Assembly: GCA_025345505.1 (NCBI GenBank)
Contig: JANVCC010000077.1
Location: forward strand, 6,075,545-6,139,544
Length of the DNA stretch: 64,000 nucleotides
Direction of reading: 5' to 3'
Source of the DNA: Todiramphus chloris collaris
Lineage: Eukaryota > Chordata > Aves > Coraciiformes > Alcedinidae
The position numbers and the translations under genes are program-made. Each line of letters begins with the position of its first letter. Position 1 is the first letter of the stretch. Below the pieces are notes generated by a model that saw nothing but the letters and a program-made list of their open reading frames with translations, was not told the origin of the DNA and searched no databases. Shown here piece by piece: positions 1 to 12,349 of this stretch.

Positions 1-70
1 CTCTTTTTTTTTTTTTCTTTCTCTTTTCTTCCTCCCTCTTCTCCCTCCTCTCCACTCCCCTCTCCTCTTC
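1..70. repeat. Polypyrimidine tract beside a CpG block
   Basis: The first 70 bases are almost pure C and T on the + strand, with one purine at position 54. Such tracts are common next to CpG-rich promoters, where they can form triplex structures and bind GAGA-like factors. Here the tract runs into the CpG block that follows. Confidence 0.8.
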
Positions 71-560
71 GAGGGGCAGGGGGGATATTTTCTCTCAAGC
101 CGAGCCTGGGATCCGCTCTCTCCAAACTCCTCATTCTCCATGGTGATCCGTCTCCTCCTGCCCTCCTCCGTGGCTGCTGGGCCGGCTCCCCCTCCCCTTT
201 CCTCCCCCTTAACCCTCTCCTGCCCTCGCCCGCCCCCGGGCTGCGGGAGCGGCGATTTCATTGTGCCCGGCGCGGGGCAACGTCCCCTCCCGGCCGCGGG
301 CGCCGCGACTCGTGTCCGGCCTCAGCGCGGGCGGCCCCGCGGCCACTCCGCGGCCTCGTCCTGCCCGCCGGGTAGCGCAGCCCGGGCCCGGCGGCGGGGC
401 TGGGGCAGGGGCTGGGGCACGGGCACGGCACCCCTGCCCGCTGGGGCGGCGGGGACCCTCCTCACCTGGGCTGCGCCGCGGGAAGCAGCCCCGAAGCGGT
501 TCGGTGTCCGTGTGTGCCTTGCGGTGCTGGGGCAGGGGGGGAAGGGGATACCTGAGGGGT
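71..560. promoter_or_regulatory. CpG-rich block, candidate internal promoter or exonic CpG island
   Basis: By count there are 36 CpG sites in the 240 bases from 241 to 480, with very high G+C. The surrounding intron is CpG-poor. On the + strand there is an open frame of 187 codons (140-703) and on the minus strand one of 102 codons (322-630). Neither gives a recognisable protein, and open frames are expected in such GC-rich DNA. Donor-like signals are seen on the minus strand (CAG followed by GTGAGG, near 466) and on the + strand (CTG followed by GTAGGT, near 887). This could be an internal or divergent promoter within TCF7L2. It could also be the 3' edge of a larger island that begins left of the window. 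Confidence 0.55.
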
Positions 561-1380
561 TAGCGCAAGACACAGGGCTGGGTCCGGAAACAGAGATCGC
601 CTCGCTTGGCTCTAGTAACAACAACAGCAACTACAAAAAAATAATCAAACAAGTCGGGCAAAATTCCTCCTGGAAGTGTGCTGGCAGAAAAACAATTTGC
701 TGAAAGCGTCCGGTATTTTGTTGTTGGGTTGTTTTTGTTGGTGTTGGTCTTGTTTTTTTTTTTTTTTTGTTTTTTCCCCCCCCCCAACCTCGGGTTCAGT
801 GCCAGGGGTGTGCTTGTCTTGCACGCCTGTGCCCGGAGGGACAGCAAGTTTTAACCCGGCATCTAAGGAAACTCTGGGGGTCTGCTGGTAGGTTTGTAGT
901 CCCAGCTGTTTTGCCGCTCGTAGTGACACCCACGATGTGCTCTGCTGTGACAACAGATTTCCCAAGTTTTTTCTTTCCTTTTAAAGAGTTTTTTTTGGTT
1001 TTGGGTTTTGTTTTTTTGTTGTGTGTTGGGTTTTTTTGGTTTTTTTTTTTTTTTTTAGCTAAAACGGCTAAATCTGCTGGGACTACAAAATACTCCGTGT
1101 TCCTCCCGATGAGTTTAGCGTTGCTGTTTTCTTTCTTCTGGGTGTTTCTAAATCTGAAGCGTCCCCACCATCACCATGTGTGTTTATACACTTTCCCCCC
1201 ACCCCCCTGTAACACGAGATAGCGATTTACAATAATAGATCTACTGTTCGGTAGATGTTGAAGCCGTACTAATGACTGAGAGCTTGGACAACTTCAGTGT
1301 ATCAGATCTACAAGTGTTTTAAAGCATTAAAATATTAAACATCGGGTCAGTCTTGTTTTCACTTAGTAAAACGTCAGTAG
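561..1380. other. T/G-homopolymer-rich intron, no gene seen
   Basis: Two strongly T-rich patches occur here. The one at 721-785 has a run of 16 T and then 10 C. The one at 988-1056 is a chain of T runs separated by G or GG. The rest is unremarkable AT-rich sequence with no exon that I recognise. Confidence 0.6.
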
Positions 1381-3559
1381 ACACAGATTAGTAAATGCAA
1401 AGTGGCAGGGAGGTGGTAAGGAAGGTTTTCTGACTTTGTATGTATTTAGGGCCGCAGTAGGGTTTTGTTTGGGTAGCTTGCGAAGCTCTCCTTGCAAGGA
1501 GGTGATTTCTGGGACAGTAGCATAGAGGTAACTGCAGTTTGCAATGGTAATGATTGGGAGGAGAATTCAGGGGCTTGAATGCATTATTATTTTTTCTTTT
1601 GAATACGGTCACCCACATGTATATGGATGATGGTGATAAATTACAAATTCTGTAAGCACCAGGATCCAGATGGCAAAACAATCTTTGTTACAAATCACTT
1701 TGTTACAAATTGTGAAGCTTTGTATTATGTTTTTTTTCTTCCTTTCTTTTTTTTCTTCTTTCCTAATTTTTTTTTTTTTTATTGAACCCTCCTCCTTACC
1801 TTAAATGCATTCCACTCTTCCAAGTGCAGGCTAATAGGAAGCACACCTCCACTGCTTTTTTTCTTTAAGCATTTTTCTTACAACAGCTACAGTTCTTTAT
1901 TTTTTTCATCCTTACCTTTATTCCAGATTTCCCCCCCCCCCCCCCTTAGGATGTGCAGATAGGATCCTTCAGCAGTTAGCTTTCCTGGAAGTATTCTTCC
2001 TCCCTTTGGTCCCCCACAGTTAAAAAAGGCCTCCATAGGAATGTTGGGTTTGTGTGAATTAAAGGTTCTGTACAAAAGATTACAGGTTGTTTTATTGTTG
2101 GTATAGCAGGTGGGCTGCTTGTGTTATCAGATGGTTTCTGAAAGGATATTTCCACACTCAATAGGCAATTTTCTTATTTCCACATCCAGGCTCCAGCATC
2201 CTTCTCCTATCTTCTTAACCTTATTCTTTCACATTGCGTATGCTTGTTTGTTTGCCTGCCACTTAATTATAGGCAGGAAAAATTAAAGTTGTTTATTTAG
2301 GCCTGAGAGCAGAATATTCTAAAGATTCAGCGGGATAGCTCTTGTCTGTCACAGACTGTTTTTAGGTGGATTTTAGATCTCTGCTGTACCAGCTTTTAAT
2401 CCAGACGAACTAGATCTTTCTCCTGTTTGTCTTTTTTTTTTAATATGGGTTGAAAATTCTGCATAATTCCAAATTTTATTTTTATTTCTGTAGTTTCTCC
2501 TGAAGCCATATTTATTGAGTTTTAAAGCATGCAAGGTAAAGAGATGATGAAGATGTGTATCAAAATTGCTTTTCCTTTGCTGATGTAGAATCTTAAAGGT
2601 CTGTGGGTGTGGTTTTTTTGTTGTTGTTGTGGGGTTGGTTTTTTTTTGTTTGTTTTTAATTGATTTTTTTTTTCTTTTCGTTTTATTTGGGGGGGTGTAG
2701 TAGTATTATTGTGTTTTGTAAATGTACCTGTAATTGTCTGTTCACCAGCAAAGTCGTGGGCAGCAATTTCTGCTTTCCTGCTTCAGGAATGTGAAAAATT
2801 ATAAAGTATCATGGAAACTGCTTATGATGAATAATATATTATCTCAGAAATAATGCTTTACGTACTGCAAACCCGTTATGCAGCTTGATAGGAATGATTG
2901 TATTTTTAAAAGTCAAGGATTTTTTGCGTGGTAATCTTGCTTTTGATAGAATACTGTGGTTTGCTTTTAAGAATAGATGTGTATTAAGTAGAGGTCTAGT
3001 AATGAAGTAATGCATCTGAGAGTGCCAGTTCCATACCTAGGCTTGCAGAGGGACTGGGCTAGCTGCCTCTTAGGGATAATTAAAGAGAATGTTTTACTTT
3101 CAGAGTTGGAAAATGAAAAAGTGGTGTATTTAATTTTTGCCCTAAATTTAGAGCTGGGTTAATGCTTTTGGTGAGCAAATAGATGTGTTGTGTTTTGAGA
3201 ACCCTGCTGGCAGATATTCCTATTTTTACTGGTGCTGTTGCATCTTCTTTTCCCCTAAATTGTTGTTTGCTGAGCAAGACTGTAGGGGTGAGCTTGTGTT
3301 TGGTCCAGAAGTTTGGGAATTGGCAATAGCTGTGGTGCAGAGCAGCCCTCTCGCCTAGATTTTACATTCAGGAAGAAACTTTTTTCTTTAATTGACTTGA
3401 AAAATGGATGTTTTCCTTTATCTACTGAATCAAATAACATAATCCTTCCTAATACAAAAGCTGTTAGACCCTGGGGTGCGAAGGGTTAATGGTGGTCCCT
3501 TTTTTTTCCTCCCTCCAATTGTTTTGACAACACTTTTCAAAGTGTGACATTCCAAGCCC
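1381..3559. other. Intronic sequence with homopolymer tracts
   Basis: Contains a T-rich tract at about 1730-1780, a run of 15 C at 1931-1945, and a T/G patch at 2622-2695. The remainder is AT-rich unique sequence. No coding exon, RNA gene or recognisable repeat family is visible. Confidence 0.6.
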
Positions 3560-4140
3560 TCGCAATACAATGTAATATTACTGTAATTACACAGGTCATT
3601 ACATTTTAAATAGAGAACAATAAAATGCTTATCGCACTGAAAAAGAACAGGTGTTCTTGCCCTTCTTTGGTATTTATGCTAATTGTTTTTCATCTCCTTC
3701 AGAAATATTTATGGCTGGCATGTTAAGGTTTCAGTCTCGATGTGACAATATTAATTCTTCACTAATCTTTATGGTTGAGGTTTAATGTCTGCAGTATGGA
3801 TTATAGTATTAACGTCCACCAACCAGTTTAATAATGTAGATACAACTTAATATGTCAGCACTTTGGTACTTTATGATACATAGCTATTCAATGGAGAGTG
3901 AATTATTCGCCTTTAACAAAAAAATATTGAATGGACGTGCTTTTAATAAAGTTTCTGGACTTTTGTAAAAACAAGCTACTAAATAAGAACTGATGATCCT
4001 CTGGCGTAAATCAAATGGAGCCTCCATAAAGAAACTTTCCTCATGCTTAATTAGGTAGATTGCTGAATCACTCTGCTATCGCATTAGCATAGCTGCTATA
4101 CAGTGGCAAACAGACCTTGTTTGTTAACTTATTTTTGGTA
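3560..4140. promoter_or_regulatory. Candidate conserved non-coding element, TAAT-rich
   Basis: About 580 bases of complex, low-GC sequence with no simple repeats. Homeodomain-type cores are frequent (TAATATTA, TGTAATTACA, TTAATTAG near 4047). A GCATTAGCATAGC segment lies near 4082. Deeply conserved enhancers of developmental genes often look like this, and TCF7L2 introns are known to hold several. No alignment was possible, so conservation is inferred from appearance only. Confidence 0.4.
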
Positions 4141-7010
4141 AAGAAGGTGATTTAAATTTATTTATTTCTTCACCTGGTAAGATTTCATTCTGGAGCAAAT
4201 GCTGCATTGCTTAGTGAACCAACTTCTCTTTAGGGGGCTATGAACATTAGTTAGAGAAAAGTTTCATGTTTCTGGGACCTTGCAAAACAATATAATGCAG
4301 CACTGTTACTTGAGCGTACAGGATAATTGCAGGACTGCACTTCATTAAAAATAATATTTGCTTTGGAAATCGAACAATTTTAATAGGTGTACCAGTGGCT
4401 GATCTGTGATGAAAAAAAACCCAAAACAGTAGATGCCTTTCCAGGTTTTTTGAATGCATTCATACATGGACTGATGATGTTGAGTGGGGTGTGGGGTTTT
4501 TTAATTTTTATTTTAATTTTTTTTTTCCCGCTCCTTCCTCTTCGTTTTTTGTTCAAGCAAATATGTGCTGATTTGTCAGTTGAAGATGAAGGGTGGGGGG
4601 GGAGGAGTATGTTGCAGCTTTCATTGGAGCTTGTAAACCAGAATGTAGGTAGAAATGTTTTAAATTTGTCAAGACTTTCAGGAGTGGGCCCCAAAAATCA
4701 GATAAAAAATGTGGTGTAGAGAAAAAGGACAGCTGCAGATTTTTTGTGTGGACGTGTGTTTCTGTACCATGACTAAAAACTCTGAGGACCTTTTCCCAGC
4801 TGTCTGGGAGTTATGTGGAAGTTGGATTATTGGCAGTTAAGCATGAGACAACCTGGATTTAGCAAATGCTCTCCTACACAGGAAGCAGATGACATTATCC
4901 TGGGGGAAGGGAGGAGATCCTTCTCCAGGCACAGCCTGGGGGGAGACGCCTGCTCCCCCAGCCTCGGAGCAGCCAAAAACCAGGGCTGGCCATAGGCACA
5001 CAAATAGAAAAGTGGTCGAGTCATCACTTTGGTGGTGGGGTTGTTTGTTTTTTTTTTTTTTTGTTTTTTCAGGGTTTCTTGGTGACATCAGACACGTTGC
5101 TCCCGTACTGGGGCTGTTGTGTGAAGTTTTGCTATGGGGGGGTGTGTGTGAGGTTTGGAGGGAAGTTTAAAGCTGTATTCCCCGGGCTTCTCCTCAGTAC
5201 CGTGTCCTGGCAAATACGTAAATAAGCCTTAAAACTGACTTCTAATTGGGCACATTTGTGAAGGAAATGGTTAATTTTACAACCAAAGGCAAACTTGCAC
5301 CTCGACAGGTCTGCTGAAAGAAATGTGCCACAGTCGTTTGCTGGCAAGCACTGCAGGGTCATAAATCCACGGGGTTTATTTACAGCCTATAACACTTATG
5401 AATGTTAAGATATTTGACGCCACGCTGGCCTTATAATATCCAAGGTCCACAGACACTGGCAGTGGGTCAAATTTCTTTCACTAATTATAAGCAATGAGAG
5501 ATGGAGTGTGGTGCTGTGTGTGTGGGGGGGGGGGAGATATGGAAATCCTCTCTCTCCCCACCCAAAAGCGAAGAATATTTCTGCTCCTCCTCCCAACTGC
5601 GGATTTACGTTTGTGCTTTTTTAATGTAAGCTCTGAAGTTTATAATTAACGCTTGCAGTGCTGTAAGGGCTGGGCTGTGGGTGCCACAGCCAGGCTGAAG
5701 GAGGGAAGAAGTTTAGCACAGCTCAGGTCCTTCACAAAGGTCTCAGCAGTATTGTGCAGTATTTCCTAGATACCGACACAAGCAAATATTTAAAGACAGA
5801 TGACACCTGGAAATGTCCTTTAATTTTCTCGCGTTACCACTGAGCCAGGGGAGGAGGAAAAAAAAAATGTGCATCAGGTTTTCACGTGTAAGATGGATGC
5901 TTGGAAACACATATATTAGCCTATTTTGTGCGTTTAAAACGGGGCCTTCTACACAGCAGAAACCCCCACCCACGTTAAGGGAAAACACCCGCCAAATGAA
6001 TTGAGGTGTTGCGGGTAGAGGGGTTTTAGGGGAGAAGCCCCGTGTCCCATTGGAAGGGGCAGTGTGGGCTGGACATGTAGGTCAGCTAGGGGAGCTGGGG
6101 GGGACCTGCTGGGGTGGTGTTTGGCAGGAGGTCACTGGGGGGAAGCATGGCGAGAGCGGGGGCCACTGGAGAGTAATTGGAGGACAAAGGAGGGATGTTG
6201 GAGCATGAGGAGAAATCATAGAAACGGGAAGGGGGGGAAAACCCACCAGTATTTAAACGGATGGTTGTAGGGGAAGCTTGGGGTTTGGGGATTGACTCTT
6301 AAGTGTCAGGGAAGTCTGGGGCCCAAGGAGAAGAAACACTACTTCACTCAGCAAAGCTCATTATTCTCAGCTTGCTCCCCATTAAACATTTTCTTAAAGA
6401 GTGGACGGGCAGATTGGAAGTGTTTCTGTCTTGTCGATGCTGGGTGTGCGTGTGTGTGTTTTAACAAGATAATGTGATTACTCAAATATGCCTAGGTATT
6501 ACTTTTAGCTTTAATTTCTCCAGCAGTTGATTTTGGACTCCCTGTAGGTTACTGTTGTGCTTGGAGACTAATTTAAGAAAAAGGCAGGGTTATGTGTGTG
6601 GTGGAAAGCTGTGCTCCTTTGTCCATATGTTTTTCTTCTATGAGCCATGTAAAACTCGACTTAAAATAAAAGAAAAAAAAAAGGGGGGGGAGGGGGAGCG
6701 GGCTGTCAATTTGGCCCTTCCACAAATAGCTGTACAGTTTTGTTGAAGGTTTTATGCATTTCCCTAATCAATGGAGCGCTGTGACTTATTAGCCCCTGGG
6801 GACAAATCTGAATCCCCCAGCACCAGGCTGCAAAGCTGGTGTGGTATTGTACCTTTTTAACAGGTTATCAACAAGGATGTTCCTCCAGTTCCCAAGACGC
6901 TTCCCACCCCCTCCGGCATCTCCCCCCTCCGATTCTTTCTGGCAAAATCTGTTCAGTCTTGCGCTTTGTTTTAGGTTGGCTAAACCCTCGACCCTTATTC
7001 TTTGCGGGGT
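4141..7010. other. Intronic sequence, no gene seen
   Basis: Mixed composition. Notable pieces are T-rich patches at 4497-4527 and 5040-5066, an 11-G run at 5524-5534, a TG run at about 6436-6450, and an A10G8 tract near 6671-6690. A moderately GC-rich G-strand segment spans about 6000-6270. I recognise no exon and no transposon family. Confidence 0.55.
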
Positions 7011-7420
7011 CACGCTCAGGCAACTGGACAGTGCTGAATGAGTTAAGTCGCTGGCTGAAGTTTGGCTTCATGCAACTAAATTTGAGGCCTGGTAGGCATT
7101 AGCAGGGCACAGCACATTTACAGAGCTTAATTAGTACGCGCTGTAATTGTTCATGGTCTGCCAGAAGGAGTAATGTTCAGGAAAAGTGGAGTCGTTCTTC
7201 TGCAGTCTTCAGTTTTAAAACGATAAATCACTTGCATATTTGTGCAGTGATTCAAATGGAGCTGAGACCTCTCCATCTCAACATGTGGTAAATTGTAAAG
7301 TCAATGAATTGCAGATGTAGGGTACAGCAGATTCTCTAAGAAAATGTGGAATGAATGGGGAAGGGTGATGCTATAAATACATACTGAGAAGATAACTGGG
7401 TTTCTGCTTGCTGTGCCAAT
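7011..7420. promoter_or_regulatory. Candidate conserved non-coding element
   Basis: Complex, repeat-free sequence with homeodomain-like TTAATTAG at about 7128-7135, followed by GTAATTG at about 7143. TGCATATTTGTGCAGTGATTC follows near 7232. It resembles the other TAAT-rich blocks in this intron. The call rests only on sequence character. Confidence 0.33.
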
Positions 7421-7946
7421 TATTATGTACTAAAGATATTAGCAATTTTGTTCTAATGCATTTATTTTAAATTTCTTTAAACTAAATATAGGGGTACTAT
7501 GTTACTTCACTCGTTGAGGGTTTTATTAATACTCCAGAACAATGGGTTTCGTATGGAAATGTGTGTGATGGCCATATTAATCCAGGTTAATTCATCATGG
7601 GTAATGTCATAGCTGTTACCAGAGGAGTGTGTAAGGATGGGACACTTTAAAGTGTGGCTGCAGCAACTTAGAAGAAATGTTGCTATAGATGGTGCCTTTA
7701 TGTTCTAGTTGGAGGAAATACTGGGAATATTATGTATCTCACTGTGGTGTTTTGTATCTGCCCGTAATTCCTCCAAACCTCAGAGAGACATTTTGGGTGT
7801 ATTAATCTGACAGCGAGAGCCTATTTTAAAAAAGCAAAACACAAAACTACTCTATACAGATTGACATCATAAATGCTGCGTATTGTTTTTTTCTGAACGT
7901 GGAGAATGTGTGTCACTCTTACTGCTGTGAAATCTTGTCTTCCTTG
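7421..7946. other. Intronic sequence, nothing recognised
   Basis: AT-rich unique sequence without simple repeats, exons or recognisable transposon pieces. Confidence 0.55.
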
Positions 7947-8020
7947 GGCTTGGTCCAAGATCCATTGAAGTCAGTGGAAAAAAGGCTTCTATTAATACCG
8001 AAGGGCTTTGGATCAGGCTC
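7947..8020. repeat. Ancient amniote palindromic interspersed repeat
   Basis: The sequence goes from TTGGTCCAAGATCCATTGAAG and TCAGTGGAAA through GGCTTC to GGGCTTTGGATCAGGCTC. The two ends are near reverse complements (TGGTCCAAGATCCATTGA versus the closing GGGCTTTGGATCAGGC). I recognise this as the widespread 'cattgaagtcaatgg ... ggatcaggcc' element of turtle, crocodile and bird genomes. I do not assign a family name. The copy is diverged but spans the full hairpin-like unit. Confidence 0.75.
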
Positions 8021-10817
8021 CGTGTGTCTTGAACCAATGGCCAACTTCTTCAAAAGTGGATAAAGGTATTGAAAAAGGCAAACTCGACTAAATGTCATAT
8101 TGATATATTGCTTCTTCTGTGGTATCCTTCGCTCTTGGTGGGGGGAAGTTATGTTTCCAATGGTAGTTTCTTAAACAAGCTCCTGCTTCTGAAGTATCTG
8201 AGTTTCCCACAGAGGCATGAAGCACCCTGGCAGGATCAGGATTTGGTCCGAGGCTGTGTTGCATGTCAATACTGATTTTCTAATATGAGTAGGTGGATTT
8301 GTATGGAAGTTGTAAAAGTTAATGATTGCTCTCTGACTCATATGCTGCTGGTTTCAGCAACGAAGAAATGATGACAGGAAAATGATAGAAATTACAGGAG
8401 ACGAGTAAGCTTTGGTGAGCAGAGAATGGATTTGTGTTGTTTGAAATGCTTTTGCTGCTTGCTGGACAAAGTGCAAGGAAGGAGAAGATCAGAGGGCAGC
8501 TTCTTTTTGGGGTCATATCTTTTGGGTACCAAACTCCTGTGGGTATTTGGCCAGGAAGAGTGGGTGAATTTAGGAGGGACTCCCTGCAGTGTTAAAGGTC
8601 CCATAACCATTTTGTTAGTCCTACTGATACAGTTAGTCCTGCCTAACTGTTTTCCCCTCTTGGCAGAACAGGTTTTGATGCCCTAGGCTCTGTGGGAAGT
8701 ACGATTGCATGCCTAATGGCCACCAAGTATGAATATATAACTGTGCTCAACCAGTATCTATCTCAGAGCTTTGTAGAGCTCTCCAGAGTATCTGTGGTGT
8801 GAAAGATGTTGTATACCACAGAATCAGTCTCTGCTTTTTAATTCACTAGTGATGATGATGCAACTGAGACACCCAAAAGGCGGATGTGGGAAGCAATAGA
8901 AAATGCCAAAATGAAAATACTGCAAAGAGACTTTCTGGGGCATATGAGAGATTCTTGGATGTTCATACAATAGAAACATTTGTCCTATTTTAAGAAAGGG
9001 AAAAATGGAGCAAGAAAAGGTGGGGGTGTACCTCTCTGAGCGTATGCAAGCTCCCACTGGAGTCAGTGACTCCTTAATAAATAACGATCTGGAAATGTCC
9101 GAGGCTACAGGCTTGTCTATTCTAGAGACAAACCACTACATTGATTTATCTTTTTTTAAATGCTGCAAATATTTAATAAAGGTTCTCTTGGAACTGCTTT
9201 AAACCCTAGCCTGAATAATTTTAACCTGGATAAACGAGTGAACTGGTTTGGGAACATACACAGTAAGCGGTTTGCATTGGTTTAATTAGATTGAAGAGAT
9301 TTATAAAACCAGGGCCAGTACTGTGACATAGGCAAGGTCTGGAAGATGGCATAGAGATGCTGCACTGATCTGCGCCCAGGCTGAACAGACTGCTTTTGAA
9401 ATTATGCTATTATAAATGTTTGCCAATACGAAAGAATCCAGGGGAAGGTATGACCTTGAATGAACACATCAGAAGAGCAAGATGGCAGTGTTTCTACCTT
9501 TGTTTTCTCTGGGACATTGGCAGGAAGGTTTTTTCCCTTTGAAAAGAGTTACAGATTATAGTGTCTGTCTGGAAGTCAAGTTTTTAAGATTTTTATTATA
9601 ATTAAATGTGTCTGTTTACTCCGATCCCTGTTACATTCCCCTACGGGCTTTCTCTTAATTCTTAAACTGCACCATAAAATGTAGCTTAAAACATGTCTGT
9701 GTCAAAAAAAAAAAAAAGAAAGAAAGAAAAAATGTACTTTACAGGAGCTAGTCACAAACATAACTACTGTAAAAACTGCTGTGTAAAGAATATCCACAGA
9801 GCTTATTTTATCTGGATAGCAGCTAAATACCTTTACAATCCCCAAGGTTATTAAAGGCCAAATGCCGGTTAGATGTAGTTAGTTTTGAAATCTGTTGCTC
9901 CGCTACAGCGCTTGCGAGTAGTACCTCAGTTTTAATTTCAAAAATATGAAATTAAAAAGCAAACTAGAACCTGAGTATAGCTGGGTGGCTGCAGATGGGA
10001 ATTGGCACGCTGCTGTGCTGGTAGTGTGCCCAGAGGTGGGTATCAGGCTGGTTACGTGGGCACATCTGTGTACATGCGTACGAGGTATATTATTTGTGAA
10101 CATATACTGGGTTATCAGGTGTCTGTTCAATTTTAATTGACAATATGAGATTCCTGTGGTTACTCTGTGCACAGATTGCCTTGGGGCTCTACAGGGTTTG
10201 TGGGAAGAAAAGCCTTGACAAGTTTCCATTAAGCCCTGAATCAGGCAATTGGAAAAGAGGAGAATGAAAGGAGCTGAAAAGAGGGACAACTTGTTAGTGT
10301 TGCATTCTGCGCTTGCAACGAGAAACCTCTTTTAGACAAGAGTGGTTCTCAGGCCAAGAATTTCAAACTCGCAGAGAAACCTGTCCAGAACACAAAAGTT
10401 GTTTGAACGGGGTGCAGAATTGTCACAGTAATTAGAGCAATCTCCGTTTACTGAGTGGCAGCCTTTATAAAGGACAGGGGATAAAGGGTTCAAATTCATC
10501 TTTCTCTCTCCAATTCACTTCTGATGAACTGCCTCTGTGTATGTATGTGTATATGAAGGAGTGTGTGTGTGTGTGGCCACATTTTCAGCTACTCATCATT
10601 TGATTGCCCTTGTTTTAAAAGGAGGAGGACTTGGGTTTCTTCTTCCTGCCTCGAATGACATTTTTCAGGCATTTTGCTTTTATTTATTTGTTTTTATTGG
10701 TGGTCTGATTTGATATACAGAAATCAGAGAATGCTTTGGGGAATGTGCTTGTGCTCTGTTGGAGGGGGAACCCCAAATATTTCTCAGTCAGTTCCTCCTC
10801 TTATTCAGTCCTTCATG
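8021..10817. other. Intronic sequence with A-rich and GT microsatellites
   Basis: Contains an A14 run followed by GAAA units at 9704-9732 and a GT/AT microsatellite at about 10535-10575. A short piece near 9048-9072 (CTCCCACTGGAGTCAGTGACTC) may be a relic of the same palindromic element family. No exon is recognised. Confidence 0.55.
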
Positions 10818-10819
10818 TT

Positions 10820-11000
10820 AGGCTCTTGGGAGCAGTCCCATTATTTTTAACGGGATTACTTGTGGAAGCAAGAAAAGTGAATGAAAAAGGCTTGGACCCT
10901 TGAAGTTTATCCTCTTGCCCTTGGAAGGTCTGTCTAGAACTCCTGAATCAGCTGGAGTTTTGCCATTGCTCTTATTAGGAGAAGGATCAGGCCTGTGGAT
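10820..11000. repeat. Two adjoining relics of ancient palindromic amniote repeats
   Basis: The first part (about 10826-10893) has GGGAGCAGTCCCATT, a short spacer, then GGGATTACTTGTGG, like the 'tcccattgacttcaatgggattactc' element of turtles. The second part (about 10918-10998) has GAACTCCTGAATCAGC, TGGAGTTTTGCCATTG and AGGATCAGGCC, matching the related 'gggagttttgccattgacttcaatgggagcaggatcaggcc' unit. Both are strongly diverged. They may be one composite insertion or two. Confidence 0.65.
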
Positions 11001-12349
11001 CACGAGACCGAGTCTTGCGAACAAGCCAAATAAAACTGTAAAAATCAGAGTTGTTTCTGTGTACGATGCAGGAGTGTCCAGAGGCTGTGGTCTGGGCTTC
11101 TTTTGGTCGGATGCTATTCAGAGAAAAATGGGAGTGAATGGGTGAGTGAGCAGTGTGGGTATTTTTGCTCAAGGAAGAAAATGTGACTGCTAAATTTTCT
11201 GTACGCCGTTCCTTTTTAAGAAAAGAAACTATTATGATCCTTGACTTTCTTCAGTAATCATTCTGGGCTCAAAATTTGTAATTTTGATGTCCTTTTAGTT
11301 AGTTGTTTAGGCTTTGTGATTGCTTTGTATTTGTTCTGCCCAAAATAATGTCGGTTCTCTGTTTTTAAAGGCTTGGAGGTAGTGACCTTGGCTAATTTAC
11401 TTAATCATTTAATCAGTGTTATATTTCTCCCCTTCGTTCACCACTAAACTGAATGCAGAGAGAGAGAAGCACTTAAGGCTGATGTCTTTGCCCTGTCTTG
11501 TGTTTCTCCATACCTTGGTGCCTTCAAGGCCTGTGGCATGGCTGGTAAGAGTTGTGTTGGGACCCTGTGAGTGTTGTGTGTCTACTTCATCCTTTTGTCT
11601 TTTATTCTGGAGATATGGCATCAGTTAGCATCTGCACCAGGTTCCTATGATATGGACCGGAGGAAAAAGGAAGGTCTTGCTGCTGATTACAGTGTTAAAA
11701 CTAATAAATACTCATGGCTGTGGAAGTTGTAGCTCAGAGGTCATGGGTGGTTTTTGTATACAGGTTTTTTTCTTCACTTCCACCCCTTCCATTATTTTCC
11801 ACTGGAGGGCAACTATGAAGAATTTGCCTATATCTTTTTATATTTTTATCAAAAAACAGATTTATTTTTTCACAGGATCAGCCCCTAGTGTGAAAAAGCT
11901 GTGGAAAAATTGCTTGTCTTGGAATTTGCATTGCAAAAATGCCTGTTGATGTTCAGCAAAGCACAGTTGTGTGCGCTTCCTCGGAGCACGTGTTCCCCAT
12001 GTTCACTTGCCTTGTCTGTGAGCATGGCGTGTGAATATGTGAGGCTTTTCTGAACGTGTAGAAGTCGTCTCGTAGGCGCAAGGAGGAGTTGGGAGACAAG
12101 GATTTTTCTGGCAGTAATGCTGAATAGCTTATGCAGTGTCGGAGCATAGAGTCGGTTCTGTGTGTTGGACAATGTCATGGTCAGGTTGAACAATGTCTCC
12201 TTTTTCAGATGATGCTATTTTGTCTCTACTATTGATGATTTGCAGACCAGTTGTGATGTCTGCCATCCTGAAAGAGCACCCAGTGTGGTACTAATTGTAC
12301 GAGGACTAATTGTTGATGAGAATGTACTTGTTGCAAATTATGGACCTCT
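11001..12349. other. Intronic sequence, nothing recognised
   Basis: Unique AT-rich sequence. The overlapping open frames at 11647-11949 and 11885-12193 have no recognisable protein and no matched splice signals. Confidence 0.55.

Noticed and set aside
140..703. 187-codon open frame at the left end
   Set aside because: It is in a CpG-rich block where stops are rare. The peptide is rich in P, A, G and R with no known domain, and frames on the other strand are open as well.
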